From assembly GCA_017745235.1 (NCBI GenBank), contig JAGHZU010000001.1, forward strand, positions 186,001 through 250,000: a DNA stretch of 64,000 nt, in the 5' to 3' direction. How positions within the stretch are numbered: the stretch's first letter is position 1; each line of letters starts with the position of its first letter. The translations under genes and the position numbers were made by a program. Of this stretch, positions 27,992 to 36,043 are shown piece after piece. The stretch is from Caulobacter sp. GTDB taxonomy: Bacteria; Pseudomonadota; Alphaproteobacteria; Caulobacterales; Caulobacteraceae. The notes under the pieces are model-generated. The model worked only from the letters and a program-made list of their open reading frames with translations, was not told the origin of the DNA and did no database searches.

Positions 27992-29083
27992 ATGTTCTCG
28001 CAGATGTTTTCCGCCTCGCGCACGCGCGCCGCCTTGACCGTCATGGCCGTCGCCGCCGCCACGCTTCTGGCCAGCTGCGAGACCCCGCCGCCCGCACCGC
28101 CGGTGGTCAAGGCCCCGCCGGCCCCGCCGCCCATCACCCTGTCCTCCAGCCTGGTCGAGAAGGCCAGCGCCTTCCGCGGCTACATGCAGCGCGCCGGCGC
28201 CATCGGCTCGACGTTCGAGAACGGCGACCAGATCCAGTCTTCGCTGAAGGTTGGCGTGGCCTACGAGCCCAAGCAATTCCAGGCCGGCGCCACCGCCTAC
28301 GCCGCCGTCCTGGCCCTGCAGGATCCCACCTTCGTGGCCTCGGTGCGCGCCTTCGCCGCCGATCCGACCCAGCGCCAGCAAGTCATCGCCCAGCTGGTCG
28401 CCGATCCCGCCTACGCCGTGGGCTTCAAGGGCAGCGACACCGCCGCCGGCCGCATCATCGACACCCTGGGCGCCGACGGCCTGAAGGTCTATCAAGCCGG
28501 CAAGGCCGTGAAGCAGGCCGCCTACGACGTCCAGCGCTCGGCCTGGTCGAAGGGCTTCGTGACCGACCGCGACGGCCGCCTGGCCTACGCCAAGACCATG
28601 TCGACGACCCCGGCCCTGGCCGACACCGCCGACGTCGCCGCCTTGCAGCAGGCTTCGCTGTCGACCACCGCCGCCGCTCCGGCCGACGCCGCCTCCGCGC
28701 CCCGCGCGGCCGCCCCGCCCTACACCCCGCTGGTTATCCGCGGCATGGCCGTGGCCGCCCTGGCCGCCCTCGGCGCGGCCGGCGACGAGAACCTGGCCAC
28801 CATCAACGCCGTGATGGTCGAGCCCAACAGCGCCATGTGCCTGAACATGGCCAAGCTGAACCTCTACCAGTGCCTAGCCGTGGCCAAGCCGCACTACGAA
28901 GACGTGTTCTGCCTGGGCCAGCACGTGATGATCGATACCGGCGCCTGCGTCATCAAGGCCTCGGGCGCGGCCATGCCTTACGAGCCGCCGCCCCCGCCCA
29001 AGCCGACCCCGGTGGTCACCAAGAAAAAGCCGGCCGTCGCCAAGAAGGGCGGCGCGGCCGCCTCGGCCAAGAAGAAGAGCTAG
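27992..29083 (+). CDS. Predicted lipoprotein with Lys/Pro-rich tail
   Basis: 363 residues. A lipoprotein signal peptide ends in the lipobox LLASC (about 27-31), then a Pro-rich stretch, an Ala-rich helical domain with repeated short helices (about 50-290) including four Cys in the C-terminal third, and a tail rich in Pro and Lys (KPTPVVTKKKPAVAKKGG). I recognise no characterised domain. Substrate of the Lgt encoded upstream by logic. A strong hairpin terminator follows. Conserved-looking composition but function unknown. Confidence 0.8.
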   Translation: MFSQMFSASRTRAALTVMAVAAATLLASCETPPPAPPVVKAPPAPPPITLSSSLVEKASAFRGYMQRAGAIGSTFENGDQIQSSLKVGVAYEPKQFQAGATAYAAVLALQDPTFVASVRAFAADPTQRQQVIAQLVADPAYAVGFKGSDTAAGRIIDTLGADGLKVYQAGKAVKQAAYDVQRSAWSKGFVTDRDGRLAYAKTMSTTPALADTADVAALQQASLSTTAAAPADAASAPRAAAPPYTPLVIRGMAVAALAALGAAGDENLATINAVMVEPNSAMCLNMAKLNLYQCLAVAKPHYEDVFCLGQHVMIDTGACVIKASGAAMPYEPPPPPKPTPVVTKKKPAVAKKGGAAASAKKKS

Positions 29084-29112
29084 GCGCTCCCCCAGTCTCT
29101 TTCGACGCACGC

Positions 29113-29144
29113 GAACGGCCGCCCGTTGCATCGGGCGGCCGTTC
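29113..29144 (+). terminator. Hairpin terminator after lipoprotein gene
   Basis: GAACGGCCGCCCG (29113-29125) and CGGGCGGCCGTTC (29132-29144) form a perfect 13-bp stem around TTGCAT. The 3' T-run is poor (TGTGT). It separates the lipoprotein gene from rplY. Confidence 0.7.
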
Positions 29145-29245
29145 TGTGTATTGAGCGCGACCCCAAAAACGTCGACCGGGTGGGACAATCCAGTCCTGTG
29201 CGGCGGCTTTGCATTGCGAGAGCAACGGCTCTCAGGAGATTTGAA

Positions 29246-29848
29246 ATGGCCGAGATCATCCTCAACGTCGAACTGCGCGATCGTCCGGGCACCGGCGGTT
29301 CGCGTGAAGCCCGCCGCCAGGGCAAGGTCCCCGGCGTGCTGTACGGCGGCGCCAAGGCTCCGGTGAACATCGCCGTGAAGGCCAACGAATTCCGCAAGGC
29401 CCTGTACACCGGCAAGCTGCTGGGTCACCTGGTCACCCTGCAATACGGCGACGAGAAGCAATCGGTCATCGCCAAGGCCGTGCAGTTCCACCCCGTCACC
29501 GACGAGCCGATGCACTTCGACCTGTACCGCGTCGACGAGCACCAGCTGATCAAGATCGAAGTGCCGGTGCACTTCAAGAACCACGACACCTCGCCCGGCC
29601 TGAAGAAGGGCGGCTCGCTGGAAGTCGTGCGCCACACCGTGGAACTGGCCTGCCCGGCCGACAAGATTCCGGAAGAACTGGTCATCGACCTGGCCACCCA
29701 CGACCTGGGCGACACCATCCGCATCTCGGAAGTGAAGCTGCCCGCCGGCGTGAAGCCCGCCCAGGACCGCGACTTCGTGATCGCGACCCTGAAGGCCTCG
29801 GCCTCGGCCCAGTCGGACGCCGGCGACACCACCACCGCCGAGGGCTAA
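29246..29848 (+). CDS. rplY: 50S ribosomal protein L25/general stress protein Ctc
   Basis: 200 residues, the long CTC form of L25 that binds 5S rRNA: an L25 domain (about 1-95; LNVELRDRPGTGGSREARRQGKVPGVLYG) and a C-terminal beta domain (about 100-185; IEVPVHFKNHDTSPGLKKGG). The ATG at 29246 follows AGGAGA. It precedes pth, as in many proteobacteria, but a strong terminator lies between them. Confidence 0.95.
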   Translation: MAEIILNVELRDRPGTGGSREARRQGKVPGVLYGGAKAPVNIAVKANEFRKALYTGKLLGHLVTLQYGDEKQSVIAKAVQFHPVTDEPMHFDLYRVDEHQLIKIEVPVHFKNHDTSPGLKKGGSLEVVRHTVELACPADKIPEELVIDLATHDLGDTIRISEVKLPAGVKPAQDRDFVIATLKASASAQSDAGDTTTAEG

Positions 29849-29883
29849 CCACCTCGCGGTCGGCGTTCCGATCGACTATCTGG

Positions 29884-29914
29884 ACGGGCGGGCCTGCGAA
29901 GGCCCGCCCGTTTT
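29884..29914 (+). terminator. Rho-independent terminator of rplY
   Basis: ACGGGCGGGCC (29884-29894) pairs perfectly with GGCCCGCCCGT (29901-29911) around TGCGAA and runs into TTTTG. It lies 36 bases after the rplY stop and 32 before pth, so it may also attenuate pth. Confidence 0.85.
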
Positions 29915-29945
29915 GCATTCGACGCCCAGCTTGGATTTCCCTGCG

Positions 29946-30566
29946 ATGCTCATCCTCGCCGGCCTCGGCAATCCCGAGCCGAAATACGAGAAGAACCGCC
30001 ACAACGTCGGCTTCATGGCCGTGGACGCCATCGCGCGGAAATGGGGCACGGCCCCGTGGCGCGCCCGCTTCCAGGGCCTGGCCTGCGAGGGTCAGGTCGA
30101 GACGGCGAACGGGCCGGTCAAGCTGCTGCTGCTCAAGCCCAAGACCTATTACAACGAGACCGGTCGCGCGGTGGGCGAGGCCATGAAGTTCTTCAAGCTC
30201 AAGCCGACCGACGTGATCGCCTTCCACGACGAGATCGACATGGCGCCGGGCCGCTTCCGGATGAAGGCCGGCGGCGGCGCGGCGGGCAACAACGGCATCC
30301 GTTCGATCACCAGCCAGATCGGCGACACGTTCCGCCGCGGCCGCATCGGCGTGGGCCACCCCGGCCACAAGGACGCGGTGATGCACTACGTGCTGGGCGA
30401 CTTCCACAAGGTCGACCACCAGTGGCTGGACCCGATGCTGGACGCCCTGGCCGACGCCCTGCCGTTCGCCGCGGCCGGCGACGACGAACGCTACCAGGCC
30501 GAGGTGCTGCGCCTGGCCCCCGCCCCCAAGGCCGATCCCAAGAAGGCCGCGCGCCAGGCGGAGTAA
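29946..30566 (+). CDS. pth: Peptidyl-tRNA hydrolase
   Basis: 206-residue essential enzyme that cleaves peptidyl-tRNA released by stalled ribosomes. Catalytic His in KNRHNVGF, Asp in FHDEIDMAPG and the Asn of GGGAAGNNGIRSI are present, with GHPGHKDAV. The ATG at 29946 starts the LILAGLGNPEPKYEKNRHN block. Follows rplY across a terminator. Confidence 0.96.
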   Translation: MLILAGLGNPEPKYEKNRHNVGFMAVDAIARKWGTAPWRARFQGLACEGQVETANGPVKLLLLKPKTYYNETGRAVGEAMKFFKLKPTDVIAFHDEIDMAPGRFRMKAGGGAAGNNGIRSITSQIGDTFRRGRIGVGHPGHKDAVMHYVLGDFHKVDHQWLDPMLDALADALPFAAAGDDERYQAEVLRLAPAPKADPKKAARQAE

Positions 30567-30628
30567 GCTTCACGGATTGACGCGGGCCCGGCGACGCGAG
30601 ACAGACCAGGCCCTACTCGGAGTTGTCC

Positions 30629-31390
30629 ATGCTTTCGATCCTTGGTCTTCCGCCGCTCATGGCGCTCGGCCTGTCCCTGGTCTTCTCGATCGGCCTGTGC
30701 GTCCACGTGGTGCGCACCCATCGCGAGATGTACTGGCTGTGGATCATCCTGATGTTCCAGCCGCTGGGCGGTCTGGTCTATCTGATCGCCGTGGTCGCGC
30801 CCGAGTTCATGGGCGGCAGCACGGCGCAGAAGATGCGCAAGGCCGCGCGCGAGACGCTGGACCCGCAGCGCGAATACCGGGAGGCCGCCAAGGCCGTGGA
30901 CGACGCCCCCACCGTGGCCAATCGCGCCCGCCTGGCCGTGGCCGCCACGGGCCTGGGCAAGCACGCCGAAGCCGAGCGCCTCTATGGCGAAGCCCTGCAG
31001 GGCATGTACGCCGACGACGCCCAACTGCTGCTGGGCCGGGCCAACGCCCTGATCGAGCTCAACCGCGCCGCCGAGGCCCTGCCGCTGCTCGACGTGGTGG
31101 CCGCCCAGGGCGCCGGCGGCCGCGCCGCCCAGCTGGCCCTGGCGCGCGGCCGGGCCCTGCATGCGGTGGGTCGCCAGGCCGAGGCCGAGCCCTTGCTCAA
31201 GCAGGCCGCCGACCAGCTGCCCGGCTTCGAGGGCATGGCGCGCTACGCCGCCTTCCTGGCGCAGATCGGCCGCAAGGACGAGGCGCGCGAGATCGTCAGC
31301 GACATCGACAAGCGCCTGGCCAAGACCCACGCCCAGTTCCGCAAGGAAGGTCGCGCCTGGCGCGACCTGGCGGCGACGGCGATCGGGTAG
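30629..31390 (+). CDS. Membrane-anchored TPR protein
   Basis: 253 residues. Two N-terminal TM helices (about 5-22 and 35-58; the latter MYWLWIILMFQPLGGLVYLIA resembles the PLDc_N type of hairpin) are followed by TPR-like helical repeats (LAVAATGLGKHAEAERLYGEAL and onwards). The ATG at 30629 has GGAG upstream; a TTG six bases earlier is also possible. Converges with the holin-type gene, 21 bases apart. Probably a protein-protein interaction module at the inner membrane. Confidence 0.82.
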   Translation: MLSILGLPPLMALGLSLVFSIGLCVHVVRTHREMYWLWIILMFQPLGGLVYLIAVVAPEFMGGSTAQKMRKAARETLDPQREYREAAKAVDDAPTVANRARLAVAATGLGKHAEAERLYGEALQGMYADDAQLLLGRANALIELNRAAEALPLLDVVAAQGAGGRAAQLALARGRALHAVGRQAEAEPLLKQAADQLPGFEGMARYAAFLAQIGRKDEAREIVSDIDKRLAKTHAQFRKEGRAWRDLAATAIG

Positions 31391-31411
31391 CCGGCCGGGC
31401 CAGCCGGAGCG

Positions 31412-31771
31412 CTAGCCCCGCTGGCGCTCGTCGCCCATCAGCATGTGGCCCAGCCAGCTGACGACGCCGACCACCACCGAGCCGAAGATCCCGGCCCACA
31501 GGCCATCGACCACGAAGCCCTTCAGCATCCAGCCGACCAGACCCAGCATCGCCGCGTTCAGCACCAGCAGGAACAGGCCCAGGGTCACGACGGTGATCGG
31601 CAGGGTCAGGACGAAGACTACAGGCCGCACGATGGCGTTGACCAGGCCCAGCAGCACGGCGGCCGCCAGGAGACTTGACCAGCCGCCCGGCGCGTCGATC
31701 CCCGGTACGATCTCGCAGGCCAGCCACAGGCCGGCGGCGGCGATCAGGGCGCGGACGAGGAAGCGGACCAT
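31412..31771 (-). CDS. Holin superfamily IV (PF04020-type) membrane protein
   Basis: 119 residues with four TM helices. The motifs LVNAIVRPVVFVLTLPITVVTLGLFLLVLNA and the short NAAMLGLVGWMLKGF segment are those of the mycobacterial-type 4-TM 'phage holin' family, which in chromosomes is usually not phage-related. ATG at 31771 with AGGAGAG seven bases upstream. No lysin or phage genes nearby, so it is not a lysis cassette. Function unknown. Confidence 0.88.
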   Translation of the reverse strand: MVRFLVRALIAAAGLWLACEIVPGIDAPGGWSSLLAAAVLLGLVNAIVRPVVFVLTLPITVVTLGLFLLVLNAAMLGLVGWMLKGFVVDGLWAGIFGSVVVGVVSWLGHMLMGDERQRG

Positions 31772-31966
31772 AAGGCTCTCCTGGATGGACACGCCTCATT
31801 AGGGGGGGCGGCCATCCGCGCCCGCAAGCCTTGTGTCGCCAACCCGACAGTAACGCTGTCGCAGGCGCGCTACGTTAAGGCCCTCGGCCCTGGCCGCTGG
31901 AGCCCTTGCGCCGATGATCTCCATTTCCCTTTTCCATGACTTCGCGTCCCGCCCTGGAGACAGAGC

Positions 31967-34096
31967 ATGAGCGGCATGCCCTCCGTCCCTCCGCTGGGTT
32001 CGCTGAACGCCTGCGACCGCGAGCCCATCCACATACCCGGCGCCATCCAGCCGCACGGCGTCCTGCTGGTGCTGGACCGCGACACGCTGGAGATCCGTCA
32101 CGCGGCCGGCGACGTGGCCGGCATGACGGGCGCGGAAGCCTGGCTGGGTCGATCGGTCGCCGAGGTGTTGGGCGACGCCTTGGCCCAGCGGCTGGGCCAG
32201 TTGAGCGGCTCCACGCCGAACGGCGGCTATGTCGGCGCGTTCCGGCCGCGCGATCACAGCCTGGACGTCAGCGCCGCCGTCCAGGGCGACAAGGTGCTGG
32301 TCGAGATCGAGCCGGGCCTGGACCAGCCCCTGCCCGGCTCGCAGATCCTGGCCCAGCTCGAGGCCGCCGCCGCGGCGTTCGAACGCTGCCCCGGCCTGGT
32401 CACACTCTATGACCGGGCCGCCCTGGAGTTCCGCCGCCTGACCGGCTTCGAGCGGGTGATGGTCTATCGCTTCGGCGAGGATGACGCCGGCGAGGTGGTC
32501 GCCGAAAGCCGCGCGCCGCACCTCCAGACGTTCCTCAACCACCGCTTTCCCGCCTCGGACATCCCCAAGCAGGCCCGCGCCCTCTACGTGCGCAACCTGG
32601 TGCGCGTGATCCCGGACGCGACCTATACGCCCGCTCCGCTCTCGCCGGAGCCGGAAGGCGCGCTGGACATGAGCGACTGCGCCCTGCGCAGCGTCTCGCC
32701 GGTGCATCTGCGCTACCTGGCCAACATGGGCGTGGTCGCCTCGGCCTCGGTGTCGATTGTCAAGGACGGCCGCCTGTGGGGCCTGATCGCCTGCCATGAC
32801 GAGCGGCCGCGCCTGCTGCCCTATGAACTCCGCGCCGCCTGCCGCGCCCTGGCGGGCGGGCTGTCGCGCCAGATCAAGGCCAAGGAGGAGGCCGAGACCT
32901 ATCGCGAGCGGCTGAGGCTGCGGATGCTGGGCGACGACCTGGTCGACGCCCTGGCCCGCGCCGAGGGCGAGACGGCCCTGGAGGAGCACGTTCGCGACCT
33001 GCTGCGCCTGCCCGCCGCCGACGGGGTGAGCGTATTCCGGGGCGAGACCATCACCACCGCCGGCAAGACTCCCGGCCACGCCGCCCTGGCCCTGCTGCGC
33101 GACTGGCTGCTGGACGCGGCGGAGGAAGACCCCGTGGCCACCGACAACGCCCAGTCGGTGTTTCCAGACGCCGCCGTATTCCGCGCCCAGGCCTCGGGCC
33201 TGCTGGGTGTGGTGGTCGAGCGCTCTCCCCTGCTGGCGGTGCTGTGGAACCGGGCCGAACAGGTAGAGACGGTGCTATGGGCCGGCGAGCCTGTGAAGGC
33301 GGTCACGCCCGATGGCGTCCTGACCCCGCGCGGATCGTTCGACGCCTGGAGCGAGACCGTGCGCGGCCGCGCCGCGCCCTGGAGCCCGGCCGAGGTCGCC
33401 GCCGTCGTTCGCCTTCGGCAGGACCTGCTGGAGCTGAGCCGGGCCCGTCGCACCAGCGAGCTGAACACCAACCTGCGGGCCACCCTGAGCGACAAGGACG
33501 ACCTGCTGCGCCAGAAGGACTTCCTGCTGCGCGAGGTGAACCACCGGGTCCAGAACAGCCTGGCCCTGGCCGCCGGCTTCCTGACCATCCAGATGCGCTC
33601 GATCGAGGATCCCGCCGCGCGCGCGCCCCTCGAGGAGGCCAGCCGCCGCCTGACCGCCGTGGGCCTGGTCCACCGCCGGCTCTATCGCGGCGACCAGCTG
33701 GAGACGGTGGCCCTGGACCGCTACCTGGCGGAACTGACCGAGGAGATGCTGGGCACCCTGGACGAGGACTGGAGCCGTCACGTGCGCGTGGACGCCGCCC
33801 CTGTCACCGTGTCGACCGACAAGGCGGTCATCATCGGCCTGGTGGTGACCGAGCTCTTCATCAACGCGGTGAAGTACGCCTATCGCGGCCGCCCCGGGCG
33901 ACTGGACCTGAGCCTGTCCGAGGACGGCGAGCGCCTGCGCCTCGTGGTCGCCGACCAGGGCGGCGGCAAGCAGGGGCCGCGCGTGGGATTCGGCAGCCGG
34001 ATGATGGACGCCCTGGTCCGGCAGATGGGCGGGTCCCTGAGCTACCATGACAACGCCCCCGGGCTGCGGGTCCAGCTTGACGTAGCGCGCGCTTAG
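31967..34096 (+). CDS. Bacteriophytochrome histidine kinase (HisKA_2 type)
   Basis: 709 residues. PAS domain with the biliverdin-binding C16 (LNACDREPIHIPGAIQPHG), GAF domain with PASDIPKQAR and SPVHLRYLANMGV, a PHY domain with PRGSFDAWSE in the tongue, then a coiled coil and a HisKA_2 domain with the phosphoacceptor His in LLREVNHRVQNSLAL. The HATPase region has NAVKYAYRG and RMMDALVRQMGG. All chromophore residues are present, so it should sense red/far-red light. The ATG has GGAGACAG upstream. No response regulator or heme oxygenase gene is adjacent; it is an orphan kinase just upstream of rpoH on the same strand. Confidence 0.93.
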   Translation: MSGMPSVPPLGSLNACDREPIHIPGAIQPHGVLLVLDRDTLEIRHAAGDVAGMTGAEAWLGRSVAEVLGDALAQRLGQLSGSTPNGGYVGAFRPRDHSLDVSAAVQGDKVLVEIEPGLDQPLPGSQILAQLEAAAAAFERCPGLVTLYDRAALEFRRLTGFERVMVYRFGEDDAGEVVAESRAPHLQTFLNHRFPASDIPKQARALYVRNLVRVIPDATYTPAPLSPEPEGALDMSDCALRSVSPVHLRYLANMGVVASASVSIVKDGRLWGLIACHDERPRLLPYELRAACRALAGGLSRQIKAKEEAETYRERLRLRMLGDDLVDALARAEGETALEEHVRDLLRLPAADGVSVFRGETITTAGKTPGHAALALLRDWLLDAAEEDPVATDNAQSVFPDAAVFRAQASGLLGVVVERSPLLAVLWNRAEQVETVLWAGEPVKAVTPDGVLTPRGSFDAWSETVRGRAAPWSPAEVAAVVRLRQDLLELSRARRTSELNTNLRATLSDKDDLLRQKDFLLREVNHRVQNSLALAAGFLTIQMRSIEDPAARAPLEEASRRLTAVGLVHRRLYRGDQLETVALDRYLAELTEEMLGTLDEDWSRHVRVDAAPVTVSTDKAVIIGLVVTELFINAVKYAYRGRPGRLDLSLSEDGERLRLVVADQGGGKQGPRVGFGSRMMDALVRQMGGSLSYHDNAPGLRVQLDVARA

Positions 34097-34125
34097 GTTT
34101 TCGGACGATTTTGCGCTTGCCAATT

Positions 34126-34147
34126 TGAGAATGAACGTTCATTCTCA
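34126..34147. promoter_or_regulatory. 22-bp perfect palindrome upstream of rpoH
   Basis: The half-site TGAGAATGAAC (34126-34136) is followed directly by its reverse complement GTTCATTCTCA (34137-34147). It is A+T-rich, ends 154 bases upstream of the rpoH start and begins 29 bases after the kinase stop. Such perfect palindromes usually are operators, often TetR-family. The regulator is not in the vicinity. Confidence 0.5.
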
Positions 34148-34301
34148 CGGCCGTAACGTTCAATACCCGAGCGCGGGCGTCGGACATTACAAATGCGTTA
34201 TCGACCTTACCTTCGCCGCAACGCGTACCTATCTGACCTGCCTAAGTAGGGGATGATGGCGCGCGGTCCGCGTGCGGATCCGCACCAAGGGGATAGTATT
34301 T

Positions 34302-35189
34302 ATGGCCGTGAATTCTCTGTCGGTGATGTCGCCGGATGGCGGCCTGTCCCGATACCTCACCGAGATCCGCAAGTTCCCGATGCTCTCCAAGGACGAGGAG
34401 TTCATGCTCGCCCAGCGCTGGAAGGAGCACCAGGACAGCGAAGCGGCCCACAAGATGGTCACCTCCCACCTGCGCCTGGTGGCCAAGATCGCCATGGGCT
34501 ATCGCGGCTACGGCCTGCCGATCGGCGAAGTGATCTCCGAAGGCAATGTGGGCCTGATGCAGGCCGTCAAGAAGTTCGAGCCGGACAAGGGCTTCCGCCT
34601 GGCCACCTACGCGATGTGGTGGATCCGCGCCTCGATCCAGGAATACATCCTGCGTTCGTGGTCGCTGGTGAAGATGGGCACGACCGCCGCGCAGAAGAAG
34701 CTGTTCTTCAACCTGCGCAAGGCCAAGAGCCAGATCAGCGCCTTCGAGGACGGCGACCTGCGCCCCGAACAGGTCAGCGCCATCGCCACCAAGCTGGGCG
34801 TGCTGGACAGCGAGGTCATCTCGATGAACCGCCGCCTGTCCGGCCCCGACGCCTCGCTAAACGCGCCGCTGCGTTCGGACAGCGAGAGCGAGTGGCAGGA
34901 CTGGCTGGCCGACGACGACCAGGTCTCGCAGGAGACGATGGTCGCCGAGAACGAGGAAAAGTCGCTGCGGATGAGCCTGCTCGAGGAGGCGATGGTCGAA
35001 CTCACCGATCGTGAGCGCCACATCCTCACCGAGCGCCGCCTGAAGGACGAGCCCACCACCCTGGAGGACCTGGCCGCCGAATATGGCGTCAGCCGCGAGC
35101 GGGTCCGCCAGATCGAGGTGCGGGCCTTCGAAAAGCTGCAGAAGTCGATGCGCGCCGCCGCCATCGCCAAGAACATGGTCGAAGCCTAG
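34302..35189 (+). CDS. rpoH: RNA polymerase sigma-32 factor
   Basis: 295-residue heat-shock sigma factor. Region 2 (SEGNVGLMQAVKKFEPDKGFRLATYAMWWIRASIQEYILRSW), the RpoH box QKKLFFNLRKAK, region 4 with SRERVRQIEVRAFEKLQKSM. The ATG at 34302 follows AAGGGGATA. Flanked by a 205-base region holding a 22-bp palindrome and by a strong terminator, so it is monocistronic. RpoH directs chaperone and protease gene transcription after heat or envelope stress. Confidence 0.97.
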   Translation: MAVNSLSVMSPDGGLSRYLTEIRKFPMLSKDEEFMLAQRWKEHQDSEAAHKMVTSHLRLVAKIAMGYRGYGLPIGEVISEGNVGLMQAVKKFEPDKGFRLATYAMWWIRASIQEYILRSWSLVKMGTTAAQKKLFFNLRKAKSQISAFEDGDLRPEQVSAIATKLGVLDSEVISMNRRLSGPDASLNAPLRSDSESEWQDWLADDDQVSQETMVAENEEKSLRMSLLEEAMVELTDRERHILTERRLKDEPTTLEDLAAEYGVSRERVRQIEVRAFEKLQKSMRAAAIAKNMVEA

Positions 35190-35213
35190 ACCGCTTCGGC
35201 CCAGACCCTGGAG

Positions 35214-35244
35214 CGCCCCGGACCGAAAGGTCCGGGGCGTTTTT
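35214..35244 (+). terminator. Rho-independent terminator of rpoH
   Basis: CGCCCCGGACC (35214-35224) pairs perfectly with GGTCCGGGGCG (35229-35239) around a GAAA tetraloop, followed by TTTTT. It ends only three bases before the ATG of the next gene. Confidence 0.9.
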
Positions 35245-35247
35245 GCG

Positions 35248-35958
35248 ATGACCGACCTCCGCCCCCAACTGATCCTGCTGCCAGGCTTGCTGAACGACGC
35301 CGAACTGTGGCGCGACCAGGTGGCCGGACTGTCCGACGTCGCCCGCTGCCACGTGGCCGACCTGACTCGCGGCGAGACCCTGGGCGAGCTGGCCCGGCAG
35401 GTGCTGGACGAGGCCGAGCCGACCTTCGCCCTGGCCGGCTTTTCGATGGGCGGCTATGTGGCCCAGGAGATCGCCCGCCTGGCGCCCGAGCGGATCCAGC
35501 GCCTGGCCCTGGTCGACACCGCCATCCGGGTCGACACGCCCGAACGCGCCGCCCGGCGCCAGGCCACCAACGCCGCGGCCCAGCGCCCGGGCGCCTTCCT
35601 GGGCATCGCCGATCGGTTGATGGCCAGCTACATCGACATCTCGCGCCTGGACGACCGCGCCCTGACCGACCGCATCCAGGCCATGACCCAACGCCTGGGC
35701 CGCGAGGTGTTCCTGCGCCAGAACGCCATGCCGCGCGTCGATGGCCAGGACGCCCTGCGCGCCCTGCGCTGCCCCATCGTCATCATCTGCGGCGAGAACG
35801 ACGCCATCACGCCCCTGAACGGCCAGCGCGAGATGGCCAGGGCCATCGGCTGCTCCCACCTGCTCGTCATTCCCAACGCCGGCCACATGACCCCGATGGA
35901 GGCTCCGGAGGCCGTCAATGCGGGCCTGAGGCACTGGCTGGGGCGGACGGACCGGTAG
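35248..35958 (+). CDS. Alpha/beta hydrolase
   Basis: 236 residues with an alpha/beta-hydrolase fold: strand LILLPGLLNDAELW (oxyanion region), nucleophile elbow GFSMGGYVAQ, Asp region VIICGENDAIT, and His in NAGHMTPMEAPEAV. Similar to MhpC/BphD-like hydrolases. The ATG is three bases after the T-run of the rpoH terminator, so the ribosome-binding region overlaps the hairpin arm. It may be leaderless or expressed by read-through; the frame is open further 5' but only into rpoH. Substrate unknown. Confidence 0.85.
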   Translation: MTDLRPQLILLPGLLNDAELWRDQVAGLSDVARCHVADLTRGETLGELARQVLDEAEPTFALAGFSMGGYVAQEIARLAPERIQRLALVDTAIRVDTPERAARRQATNAAAQRPGAFLGIADRLMASYIDISRLDDRALTDRIQAMTQRLGREVFLRQNAMPRVDGQDALRALRCPIVIICGENDAITPLNGQREMARAIGCSHLLVIPNAGHMTPMEAPEAVNAGLRHWLGRTDR

Positions 35959-35986
35959 CTCCGCGCGCGCCTCCGCCATCACCGCC

Positions 35987-36018
35987 AAAGAAAAGGCGCC
36001 CCGCTTTCGCGAGGCGCC
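35987..36018 (-). terminator. Rho-independent terminator of second TonB receptor gene
   Basis: On the minus strand GGCGCCTCGC pairs with GCGGGGCGCC (one T-G) around a GAAA loop, then TTTTCTTT. It lies 26 bases after the receptor stop. Confidence 0.8.
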
Positions 36019-36043
36019 AGTCGGAGGGGAAGATGGGGCGAAA

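Noticed and set aside
31412..31771. Prophage lysis module
   Set aside because: The holin-4 type gene is a common chromosomal family; there is no lysin, integrase or structural phage gene nearby.
34137..34160. LexA-type GTTC-N7-GTTC site upstream of rpoH
   Set aside because: Two GTTC strings occur but the spacing is not seven; the perfect 22-bp palindrome explains the first.
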